A stretch of DNA of 64,000 nucleotides from Clostridium scatologenes (GTDB taxonomy: Bacteria > Bacillota > Clostridia > Clostridiales > Clostridiaceae), in NCBI RefSeq assembly GCF_000968375.1, contig NZ_CP009933.1, positions 1,364,001-1,428,000 of the forward strand. Direction: 5' to 3'. Below the pieces are notes generated by a model. The model was not told the origin of the DNA, made no database searches, and worked only from the letters and a program-made list of their open reading frames with translations. Of the stretch, positions 1 through 8,202 are shown piece after piece. A program made the translations under genes and the position numbers. The first letter of the stretch is position 1, and every line of letters starts with the position of its first letter.

Positions 1-48
1 GCTGATAAGCAAATGTATGAACATAAAAAAAACAAGCATATACGATGA
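1..48 (+). CDS. C-terminal end of a GGDEF (diguanylate cyclase) protein, partial
   Basis: The window opens inside a reading frame of 15 codons that ends in TGA at 46-48. The peptide ADKQMYEHKKNKHIR matches the usual end of a GGDEF domain (consensus ADKAMYxAKKxGRN). Such domains make cyclic di-GMP from two GTP. Only the tail is visible, so the catalytic loop and any sensor domain lie upstream of the window. The assignment rests on this short motif alone. Confidence 0.6.
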   Translation, partial: ADKQMYEHKKNKHIR

Positions 49-75
49 ATTAAATTATTTAAAAAGTATGTTGGT

Positions 76-161
76 GTATAATACAAAAACGAAAGCTATA
101 TATTCTTGTTTACAACTAATTAAACCTTGTTGTGGAAGAGTATGTAGTTTTTGTATTATAC
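76..161. repeat. Long imperfect hairpin with perfect 15-bp outer stem
   Basis: GTATAATACAAAAAC at 76-90 is exactly complementary to 147-161. Inside, CTATATATTCTT (96-107) can pair with AAGAGTATGTAG (136-147) using two G-U pairs, and ACAAC can pair with GTTGT nearer the tip. The whole 86-nt stretch could fold as one long rod. No T-run follows, so it is not a standard terminator for the GGDEF gene. It could be a small RNA, a DNA structure or a relic of an inserted repeat. Confidence 0.6.
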
Positions 162-194
162 TGTAGTTAGACGTTAAGTAATTATTAAATAAAG

Positions 195-253
195 TTAAGA
201 TTTTTTTAAGATTTTAGTAATAAGTATGTAACATAATGATGATATAGTATAAT
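195..253 (+). promoter_or_regulatory. Candidate promoter of the GTPase/tubulin gene array with TTAAGAT direct repeats
   Basis: TATAAT at 248-253 is a perfect -10 box, but the -35 position holds only TATGTA (225-230), which suggests activator dependence. Upstream, TTAAGAT occurs at 195-201 and again at 206-212, exactly 11 bp apart. That layout is typical of OmpR/PhoB-family binding sites. The leader from here to the first gene is about 170 nt and contains no other recognisable signal. Confidence 0.45.
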
Positions 254-426
254 TAAGAGTATTTAGCTTAAATTAACTGGGTAAATAGTTATGAATATCT
301 CTTTTAATGTTAGCATATATCTTTTAAACGTATGTTCATTATTTATTAATAGTTTGTTTATTGTTAGCAATTATAATATAATATGTAAACAAAATTTTTA
401 TAAATATTTATAGGGTGGATTTAAAG

Positions 427-1677
427 ATGAATATTACAGATGTATTAAATGAAATTAATAAAATAAGTGAGGAACTTAAGGATAAAATTGCTCCTGTGGA
501 AGTACTTAAAAAATTTAATGGAGGAAGATCTGGTGCAGGGGTATATATGGTGGAATATGGAGATGACAATAGAGTTGGAATATTAAAGATAACCAGCAGC
601 AATGAAGCAGAAGTATTTCATAAGGCATATAAAATGGCAGTAGAAAACAACATGCAGAAATATGTTGCTAAACTTATAACTAGTTATGAATTAGGAAATA
701 AGGATGATTCTACTTTATATGTTAATTTATATGATTTAGCTGGTGATGACATATACAAAAGTGAAACATTCTTGGACAAAGTGCTTAATGAGGATGAATT
801 AAAGGATAATATAATTTCAAAAATAAGTAAATTTCTTTTTTGTTGGAATAGAGAACACAAGAAAAAATATGTGTCTCCTGTTGATATGGTTAAAAAGGAA
901 CTTTCATATAGATATATGGATAATAAGTATGTTAAAGCTTTTGAAGATATAGGAGTGGATAAATATACAAAATGGATATCATTAGATGGAACGGATACTA
1001 TATTGCCTAATCCTTATTATTATTTTAATAATAGAAATGTTTGGGATGGATTAAAGGTGGCTTGCCTAACTTCTTTAGCTCATGGAGACTTTCAAGGAGA
1101 TAATATTATAATAACTGAAAATAAGCCTATTATAATAGATTTTTGTGATTTATTAGAAGATTGTAATGTTTTTCATGATTTAAGGTATTTAGAATCTATT
1201 ACATTAGGAGATTGTTTGGAAATTGATAAAGAAAGTAATAGAGAACTTTGGAGCAAAGTGTGCGAGAGTTTAAGTAGAGGTTTGACAGAAGTTGAGATTC
1301 CTCAAGGGAGAGGAATGAGCCTTTTAAGACAACTTATATCTAAGCTTAGAGCAAATGTTAAACTGATTGTTTCTGATAGCCGTAACAGTTTATATAATCC
1401 TTCGTTCTATTTAGCAGGTATGTCGTCTGGATTAATTAATATGAGAAAATACAAGGATATAAATAAGAAAAAGGCTGCTTTTGTATATGCAGCTTACAAT
1501 TTAAAAATGTTTTTAAAGGATGAAGCTGTTAATATGTATGAGCCTAGATTAGATTCTTGTATGGTTTTTAATTGGAAATGTGATAAGAAGGAAAATGCGT
1601 TTGTACATTTAGAACCTATTAGTTCAAGAAGCACTAGAAGAATTAATGTAACAGATAAAGTATTAAGTTTAACATAA
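427..1677 (+). CDS. APH-like (aminoglycoside/choline kinase fold) phosphotransferase
   Basis: A 416-residue protein, first gene of the long array. Counting from a GTG at 415, the sequence shows the kinase catalytic loop HGDFQGDN (residues 223-230) and the metal-binding IDFCD (241-245), plus an N-terminal glycine-rich stretch FNGGRSGAG and a candidate ATP-binding lysine in GILKIT. This is the APH/choline-kinase version of the protein-kinase fold, with key residues present, so it is probably active. The ATG at 427 is preferred because AGGGTGG at 412-418 lies at proper spacing. Its substrate is unknown; a resistance role is not supported by context. It more likely phosphorylates a partner or small molecule in the GTPase/tubulin system downstream. 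Confidence 0.75.
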   Translation: MNITDVLNEINKISEELKDKIAPVEVLKKFNGGRSGAGVYMVEYGDDNRVGILKITSSNEAEVFHKAYKMAVENNMQKYVAKLITSYELGNKDDSTLYVNLYDLAGDDIYKSETFLDKVLNEDELKDNIISKISKFLFCWNREHKKKYVSPVDMVKKELSYRYMDNKYVKAFEDIGVDKYTKWISLDGTDTILPNPYYYFNNRNVWDGLKVACLTSLAHGDFQGDNIIITENKPIIIDFCDLLEDCNVFHDLRYLESITLGDCLEIDKESNRELWSKVCESLSRGLTEVEIPQGRGMSLLRQLISKLRANVKLIVSDSRNSLYNPSFYLAGMSSGLINMRKYKDINKKKAAFVYAAYNLKMFLKDEAVNMYEPRLDSCMVFNWKCDKKENAFVHLEPISSRSTRRINVTDKVLSLT

Positions 1678-1719
1678 ACAAATGTTTTGTAAGTACATTT
1701 TAAATTGGAGATGATTATT

Positions 1720-2808
1720 ATGAACGGTGTAAAAGAACAGGAACTTCAAGAATTAACTGAAGAAATAGAGATAATTCTTTCAATTAAAGATGATATTTCA
1801 AAGGATGAAGTAGAGAATTTCAAAGGTAAATTTTTATTACTATCTGAGTATGATATAAGAAGAAAAATAAGTGAAGTTACTAAAAATAATATATATTTAG
1901 AGGAATTTGAAAAATCAAATCTTAATGAGGAAATTGAAGATAACATTGAAATTAATAATATAAATGATAGCGAAAAGAATACAATGAAACAACAAGAAAA
2001 TACCTCTAGAGATTTATTAGTTAATAATGAAATTAATATAGATGAAAAAATTAAAAAGACTGAATTTGAAAATATTAATGGAAATGAAAAGTTAAAAGAA
2101 GAGATAAAATGTGAAGAAATTATTGAAAAAAATAAAGAGAAAAATATTGAAATAGTGGATGAAAATAATATGCCAGAAATTTCTTTTGTGAAAGCGGAAG
2201 TAAAGTATGGTCAGCTTTCACTGGAATGGGCATGGAATGAGAAAATAGATAAGGTTTTAATATGCTACAGGATGGATAAATTTCCCACATCTCCTAAAGA
2301 CTCAGCTGCATTTCAAGTTGTAGTTGCAAGAGAAAACAATATGGAAAATGGAAGTTACATAATAAATAAAGTCAATGAAGGAAATTACTACTTTGCAATT
2401 TATGTTATGGTAAATTATAATGGTAAAACGTTGTTTTCCAAAGCTCAAAGAAGGCTCGTGGTAAATAAAGAACCTTCAGAGATATTTTATGAAATAAAAA
2501 TAAAAAAGAATTTGTTTGGCAAGGTTAAAAGTGCAGAGTTACTTTTGAGCACAGATGAAAAGAAGCTGGATTTGCCTCAGCTTGTTTTAATTGGGAAACT
2601 TGGTAATATGCCTATTCAAAAATCAGATGGGGAATCTATAATAAATGTTGATTATGATTTAGTTACAAGCGAAGATTTAATAAGTTTTGATATACCAATT
2701 GGAAATTTAAGAAAAAACATGTATGTAAAGCTTTTTTTTGTGGATGATAGCAATAGCAAACTGTATAGAATAGTATCACCTTCAAAGGAAAACTTACATT
2801 TTAAATAG
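1720..2808 (+). CDS. Acidic coiled-coil plus beta-sandwich protein (array copy A)
   Basis: A protein of 362 residues. Roughly the first 150 residues are highly charged, Glu/Lys/Asn-rich and helical or disordered. The rest looks like an all-beta domain of fibronectin-III-like character (LSLEWAWNEKIDKVLICYR, then a second strand set after YEIKIKKNLFG). The C-terminal part resembles the protein at 17125-17772: both have LxxxWxWxxxI, YEIK near an FG, and a late PxxxxDG block. Both copies sit directly before a zinc-ribbon GTPase, so an adaptor role is inferred. The ATG at 1720 is chosen over the upstream TTG (1705) because TTGGAG at 1705-1710 is its ribosome site. No catalytic motif is visible. 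Confidence 0.6.
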   Translation: MNGVKEQELQELTEEIEIILSIKDDISKDEVENFKGKFLLLSEYDIRRKISEVTKNNIYLEEFEKSNLNEEIEDNIEINNINDSEKNTMKQQENTSRDLLVNNEINIDEKIKKTEFENINGNEKLKEEIKCEEIIEKNKEKNIEIVDENNMPEISFVKAEVKYGQLSLEWAWNEKIDKVLICYRMDKFPTSPKDSAAFQVVVARENNMENGSYIINKVNEGNYYFAIYVMVNYNGKTLFSKAQRRLVVNKEPSEIFYEIKIKKNLFGKVKSAELLLSTDEKKLDLPQLVLIGKLGNMPIQKSDGESIINVDYDLVTSEDLISFDIPIGNLRKNMYVKLFFVDDSNSKLYRIVSPSKENLHFK

Positions 2809-2834
2809 TAAAAGGAGTAAGGGAGATTAGTAAA

Positions 2835-4013
2835 ATGAAATTCAATTTTAAAAAGAAGGATCAATATATATGTCCCTATTGTTTTTCAAAACATGATTTA
2901 AGCGATGTGGAGTTTATATGCAAAAATGATCTTCAAGAATGTAGAAATGCTAAAGAAGGGGTTCCTTTAAGGCTTAGAAGCGAAGATGGTAAAAATGAAA
3001 TGCCAAATCATATGTTTTGTAATGAATGTGGTGAAACTACAAATACAAAGATATGTCCTACCTGTCATATGGAACTGCCATATACCATAGGTAATTATGA
3101 TGATCTCATATTTGCAGTAATAGGAGCAAAGGAAGCGGGAAAAAGCCATTATATTGCAGTGCTTATAGATAAAATAATGAATGAGATAGGATCGGCTTTT
3201 AATTGCAGTCTTCAAGCAATGAATGATACTACTATAACAAGATATAGAAATGATTTTTATAATCCTGTTTTCAAGAAAAATGAAGTGATAAGTGTAACCC
3301 GTTCTGCAAAAACGGATTCATCTGTAAAAACTCCTCTTATATATAGTTTAAGTTTTAGAGAAGATGGTTTTTTTGGAAAGTTTTTAAAAGCTAACAAAAA
3401 AACTAATGTGGTTACTATTGCCTTTTTTGATACTGCTGGCGAAGATTTAGATTCTGAAGATACTATGAAGACTGTAAATAGGTATATATATAATTCTTCA
3501 GGAATAATCTTCTTACTTGATCCACTGCAGTTAGAAAAGGTAAGAGAAAATCTTCCTAAGGGTACACCACTGCCAGAACAGAATACGGAAATAGAAGATT
3601 TGCTTTCAAGAACAGGAAATCTTATAAGAAGAGCTAATGGCATTAAAATGGATAAATTGATAGATATACCTGTAGCTGTGGCATTTTCTAAAATAGATGC
3701 TGTGGAATCTCTAATAGATCCTTCCAGTTGTATAAATTATTCTGGAAAACATGTAAAAGAAGGTTATTTTGATTTAGCGGATTTTGAAGATGTAAATGGA
3801 ACTATGGAGGCTTTAGTAAGAAGCTGGGGAGGAGAAAACTTTGCTAATCAATTAAGCTCCAATTTTAAAGATTATGCTTATTTTGGATTAACAGCACTGG
3901 GATGTAATCCAGAAAGCAACAAAATTACAAAATTGAGACCTCATAGAGTAGAAGATCCATTTTTATGGTTATTATACAAGTATAAATTAATAAAGGGAGA
4001 AAAAAGGAAGTGA
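2835..4013 (+). CDS. Zinc-ribbon TRAFAC-type GTPase (array copy A)
   Basis: A 392-residue protein. Zinc-binding pairs lie at C13/C16, C62/C65 and C74/C77. They are followed by a GTPase core: G1 GAKEAGKS (97-104), G3 DTAGE (199-203) and G4 SKID (285-288), the last a variant of NKxD. The C-terminus HRVEDPFLWLLYKYK recurs almost unchanged in the GTPase at 17793-19067. This organisation matches the TRAFAC GTPases found next to GAP1-type proteins. It starts 26 nt after the beta-sandwich gene, and its stop is one base before the next start, implying translational coupling. The zinc ribbons probably mediate contact with a partner or target. No membrane segment is seen, so it is cytosolic. Confidence 0.8.
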   Translation: MKFNFKKKDQYICPYCFSKHDLSDVEFICKNDLQECRNAKEGVPLRLRSEDGKNEMPNHMFCNECGETTNTKICPTCHMELPYTIGNYDDLIFAVIGAKEAGKSHYIAVLIDKIMNEIGSAFNCSLQAMNDTTITRYRNDFYNPVFKKNEVISVTRSAKTDSSVKTPLIYSLSFREDGFFGKFLKANKKTNVVTIAFFDTAGEDLDSEDTMKTVNRYIYNSSGIIFLLDPLQLEKVRENLPKGTPLPEQNTEIEDLLSRTGNLIRRANGIKMDKLIDIPVAVAFSKIDAVESLIDPSSCINYSGKHVKEGYFDLADFEDVNGTMEALVRSWGGENFANQLSSNFKDYAYFGLTALGCNPESNKITKLRPHRVEDPFLWLLYKYKLIKGEKRK

Positions 4014-4014
4014 T

Positions 4015-6696
4015 TTGCTTTTGAAAATTCAACAACTTTTATATACTTCCTGCAAAAAGGGACTTTCTTCTGGTGCTGGATTTCAAACTTATTCCATGTC
4101 AAAGGGAATTACAGAAGAAGAAAGAAAGGAAATAGAAACTTATTGTGTGTATATACCACCAGATAATCTTCCAACACAACCTACAGAGGAAGAAATAGAA
4201 AAGCTATTTCCTTTATCCTTTTCATATTTTATATTAAAAAGCGGTAAATATTGTATTTCACAAGGAAAGTATATAGGAAGGGATTATTCAGGAAGGTACG
4301 GAAACTATATTTGTCATGTTTTAATATTTGATAATCCTTGTGATTTTTATCCTATAGAACTTTATAAATCTATAAGTTTTAGAGGCTCTCTAACTTTAGA
4401 AGAACAAAATGCTTCTTGTATAGAATATCTTCCAGAATTGGATCATATTCATTTGGGAAATGTAATATATTTTGACAGTATAAGCAAATTTTTTAAAGAA
4501 AATGGCATTGTGAAAAAAAGTAAAAATTTTAGAGAAATGATGCAGAGCATTATAGATTTTAATAAAAGTGGAAAGAAAATAATGTTTTGTGATAGCATGT
4601 ACACCGTACCTTACTTAATAGGAGCAATTGAGATGTCACTACCTAAGAAGCTTTCAATGCAATTTACTTTTACTACTTATGCATATAATCCAGAAGATAC
4701 TAATTACTTAATATGTGCTGCATATGGTATAGGAAGTAAATCTAATTTTAACATTGGTCAAAATATATACAAATACAATATTTTTAATTTTTTAGAAGAT
4801 AGGAATAAGAATGTGAAATTCAATAGCAATTTTTCAAAATTAGCTGAAATTGGTTTTACAGTTTCTAAGGAAATATTCCTACCTTTTATAGACTTTTTAA
4901 CTCAGTTTGAATACAAAAAATTAGATGAAGATATAGATGATTGTCTTTGCTTGTATAATATGGTAAAGAAGGGGCTTTCAAAATCTGATGTGGAAAGTGT
5001 GAAGAAAGCAGTAAATTTTGCAATTAATTATAAATCTATTGAAGCATATAAACAGTTATTTTGTGAATTACAGCCTAATTTAGAAAAGATAAGTACTGAA
5101 GTAGATGTTGAGCTTACAGAGATAATAACAAAATTTTTATTTAAAATGAGTAAGGAAACAGGTTTTATAGAGCATAGAAAAATTGCTTATGAATTTTTCT
5201 TTAATTCTATACATTATCTTATTGTAGATGCAGAAGAAATATCTATAAATACAATATTAAATTTATATAAAAATATAAGAAGCTTAAATGATGAACAATT
5301 TGTTAAAAAGTCTTTAGAAGAAGTTAGGATAAATGAGCTTATAACCTATATGGAAGGCGCTAAGCCTAGGCATGCAAAATTTTATTTTGAAGCTGTGCTT
5401 TGTGATGTAAAGATTTTTAATAAAAATTCTGTGGAAGGACAATTATTCAAATTATTTGATTCTCAAAGACAAGAAAATAAAACTTTAACCATATTTTTAT
5501 ATAAATGTTTAGGTATACTTAGAAAGTATCCTGATTACTTAAGAGATGTTTTAAACTTTTTTAAGGATGACTATGAATATGCTGCTAAGATAGTACTTAC
5601 AATTTATTGCAAGTGTATAGATAGAGATAATATTTTAAAAGAACTTTTAATAGATTTTATCGTAGAGAAAGGAAAAGAGAAAGAAGACTGGAAAAATAGA
5701 ATGTATTTTTATATAAGCAAAGATACAGGAGGTAGTGATTTTTTACTTAGTATATATGCTTTTGAATTAAGCAAAAGATCCATTAAGGAAAAGTTTTTTA
5801 TAAATTATTGTAATGAAGTGTTTAATACATTTGAAAGTTATAAAAAGGAAAAGTTTAAGGAAGCTTTGAATTTATATTTAAATTACTGCAAAAATGATGA
5901 TATGTGTAGTGATGATATAACATTAGAAGAATATGAAGCCATCTTAAACTATATAATGAATAACTCACTTTTGAAATATATGGATAAAGCTTTTATAAAA
6001 AAAGTTATTTCCATGTTTGAAAATAAAATTAATAATGAAAATCAGGAAATAGATGATTTTATCTTGAAAAAGCTATTCAATGTAAAAAAACAATATAAAA
6101 TAAAAACTTCATGCAGTATAATAGAACTTTCATATATTGGTAACGAATTAGAAAAATACGGTTTTAGGCAATGTGATGATCTGTTGAAAAATATTAAATG
6201 TGATTATAAAGAAATGTATAGGAACAATTATGAAAAATACTTGAAATGGTTTTTACCTAATATATGTATATATCTCAAGGATGATGTAGATCATGGAAAG
6301 GTTAAGAAAGCTTTATATTGTGCTGATTATGGAGAAATCTATTTTGAACAGTATATAAAAGTAATTAAAGAAATTGTTTTGGGAAAAAATTTCAAAAGTC
6401 TAATAAAAAGTCTTAATATAAATCCATATAAGATACTTTTGGATTTTGTAATATTTACATTAAAGAATATGTACAATGTGCAAAAAACTGCAGAGGAAAC
6501 TTTTAATAATGGAGTTATAGATATACTAAAGGAAGTTTCTGAAAAGAAAATAAAGGCATGCAGTAGGTATGTAATTGAAAAAACTAAACGCTGTAAGGAT
6601 AGAGAAGAAATTATGATTAGATGGAGACATATTACAAAAACAGCTGTAAGTATGGAAAAAGGACCTCTTTTAAAAATAAAAAATTTATTCAATTAA
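4015..6696 (+). CDS. GTPase-associated protein with GAP1-N2-type N-terminus
   Basis: An 893-residue protein. Residues 7-24 read QLLYTSCKKGLSSGAGFQ, the hallmark start of the GAP1 N-terminal family that accompanies TRAFAC GTPases. It continues with GRDYSGRYGNYICHVLIF, also typical. The remaining ~600 residues are mostly alpha-helical, rich in Lys/Glu/Tyr and without a known catalytic motif. The start is TTG at 4015, six bases after AGGA; a second TTG at 4021 is possible. It overlaps functionally and physically with the GTPase just upstream (one-base gap), so it is inferred to be that GTPase's regulator or effector scaffold. The GAP activity itself is only implied by the family name. Confidence 0.7.
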   Translation: MLLKIQQLLYTSCKKGLSSGAGFQTYSMSKGITEEERKEIETYCVYIPPDNLPTQPTEEEIEKLFPLSFSYFILKSGKYCISQGKYIGRDYSGRYGNYICHVLIFDNPCDFYPIELYKSISFRGSLTLEEQNASCIEYLPELDHIHLGNVIYFDSISKFFKENGIVKKSKNFREMMQSIIDFNKSGKKIMFCDSMYTVPYLIGAIEMSLPKKLSMQFTFTTYAYNPEDTNYLICAAYGIGSKSNFNIGQNIYKYNIFNFLEDRNKNVKFNSNFSKLAEIGFTVSKEIFLPFIDFLTQFEYKKLDEDIDDCLCLYNMVKKGLSKSDVESVKKAVNFAINYKSIEAYKQLFCELQPNLEKISTEVDVELTEIITKFLFKMSKETGFIEHRKIAYEFFFNSIHYLIVDAEEISINTILNLYKNIRSLNDEQFVKKSLEEVRINELITYMEGAKPRHAKFYFEAVLCDVKIFNKNSVEGQLFKLFDSQRQENKTLTIFLYKCLGILRKYPDYLRDVLNFFKDDYEYAAKIVLTIYCKCIDRDNILKELLIDFIVEKGKEKEDWKNRMYFYISKDTGGSDFLLSIYAFELSKRSIKEKFFINYCNEVFNTFESYKKEKFKEALNLYLNYCKNDDMCSDDITLEEYEAILNYIMNNSLLKYMDKAFIKKVISMFENKINNENQEIDDFILKKLFNVKKQYKIKTSCSIIELSYIGNELEKYGFRQCDDLLKNIKCDYKEMYRNNYEKYLKWFLPNICIYLKDDVDHGKVKKALYCADYGEIYFEQYIKVIKEIVLGKNFKSLIKSLNINPYKILLDFVIFTLKNMYNVQKTAEETFNNGVIDILKEVSEKKIKACSRYVIEKTKRCKDREEIMIRWRHITKTAVSMEKGPLLKIKNLFN

Positions 6697-6732
6697 AAAT
6701 TTCTTTGAAATTATAAAGTAGGAGATGGTGTT

Positions 6733-8124
6733 TTGAATGGCATAAGTGAAGTACTTGAAAAAATTGTTAAAGCTTTTGCCTCTATATGTGGAATTTTTGT
6801 GGGAATTGTTCAAGGCTTTATTAAATCCAGTTATAGCTATTTTAAGGGTATGAAATATATAGCTAATAATAATTATTCTGTAAGAGCTAAGGAAATGTTT
6901 GATGAACCTGCAGAAGAAAAATATTTTTTTTATGAACAATATGAGGATTTAAAGAATTCCTATTATAGTGCGGCTGCTGTTAATAAAGGAAATATTTTAT
7001 TATATAAAAAAGCAGAGCAAGAAAATCATTGTAGTTTAGGAAGAGCTAAAGGTGCATTAGTTTCTATATATGTATTTGGAAATATTTTCAACATAATTTA
7101 TTTTTTTATACATTTTATTATTATTACAATTATAAGTATTCCTATTTATGCTTTCTATTTTATTATAAAAACTATTGAAAGTATAAAATTAAAAAAGAAA
7201 AGTTTAGGAACAATTTGCACATATTGTTACAGCAAGTTTGATATACCTTATTATTTATGCCCAAACTGTGGGAGAATTCATAAAAATTTAGTTTCAGGGC
7301 CTTATGGAATTCTAAAGAGAAAGTGTAGTTGTGGTGAAATAATTGCAAGTGCTAATATAAGTGGAAGACATAGACTTTCGGCGGTTTGTCCAGTATGTTT
7401 GAAAAAGAGCGAAGTAAAAGAAATACCATCAGCATGTATAGCCTTTATTGGAGAAGAAGCTTCAGGAAAAACAACTTTTATTTATAGTATTATACATTAC
7501 CTACTTAACTCTAAAAAATGGAATGTGGAATTTTTAGATTCAATGAAAAAAGAAGGTTTTAATAATGTTAATGAATGGAGTTGCAATTTAGAAAATTTAA
7601 AAGAACATAGAATTCTTTATAATATTTTTATAAGTTCTAAAGAAAATTTCATTAAAAAATTATTGTATATATATGATACAAAAGGAGAAAATTTTAATAG
7701 CATAAGTAGAATAATTACCCAAAAGTACTATAAGTATGTAAATGCATTGGTTTTTATTGTGGATCCTCTATGTATAGATGAAGTAATAGAAGGTGAATTT
7801 GTTAAGAATGAATTTAAAGAACTTAGCAGTAAAAATATAAACGATTTGCTGGATCGTTTTATAATAAGTATGAAAAAGCTTTGTGAAATAGAGGCAGATG
7901 AGAAAATAAATGTGCCAATAGCTGTAGTAATTAATAAAATGGATTTAATGGATTATAATGGAACTCCAATTGATTTTCTTAAATTGGTGCGAGAAGAGAA
8001 ATTTATAAGAAAGGTTCAGTATAATTTTTCAAATTCCGAGTTCTTTTTTACTGAGAATTTAAATTCTATTTCTAATGATATAAAAGTAGCAGAGCCAGTG
8101 GAGTGGATTTTAAATAAAGTTTGA
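6733..8124 (+). CDS. Membrane-anchored zinc-ribbon GTPase
   Basis: A 463-residue protein. An amphipathic or membrane helix lies near residues 15-36, and a long hydrophobic segment, probably a hairpin, at about 118-147. A cysteine-rich zinc-ribbon region follows (CTYC, CPNC, CSC, CPVC, about 157-230). The GTPase core has G1 GEEASGKT (240-247), G3 DTKGE (315-319) and a canonical G4 NKMD (401-404). It is the third GTPase of the array and the only one with membrane segments and a classical NKxD. The start is TTG at 6733 with GGAGATGG six bases upstream. It probably places GTPase signalling at the inner face of the membrane, near the vWA proteins encoded next. Confidence 0.75.
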   Translation: MNGISEVLEKIVKAFASICGIFVGIVQGFIKSSYSYFKGMKYIANNNYSVRAKEMFDEPAEEKYFFYEQYEDLKNSYYSAAAVNKGNILLYKKAEQENHCSLGRAKGALVSIYVFGNIFNIIYFFIHFIIITIISIPIYAFYFIIKTIESIKLKKKSLGTICTYCYSKFDIPYYLCPNCGRIHKNLVSGPYGILKRKCSCGEIIASANISGRHRLSAVCPVCLKKSEVKEIPSACIAFIGEEASGKTTFIYSIIHYLLNSKKWNVEFLDSMKKEGFNNVNEWSCNLENLKEHRILYNIFISSKENFIKKLLYIYDTKGENFNSISRIITQKYYKYVNALVFIVDPLCIDEVIEGEFVKNEFKELSSKNINDLLDRFIISMKKLCEIEADEKINVPIAVVINKMDLMDYNGTPIDFLKLVREEKFIRKVQYNFSNSEFFFTENLNSISNDIKVAEPVEWILNKV

Positions 8125-8202
8125 TATAGCAATTTGGTATTATTATAAAGTTATTATTTGTAAATGTAAATTAGAAATTATATATATAGGAGGTATACAA
8201 TT

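Noticed and set aside
427..1677. Aminoglycoside resistance gene
   Set aside because: The kinase fold matches, but position at the head of the GTPase/tubulin array and weak overall likeness to resistance enzymes argue against it.
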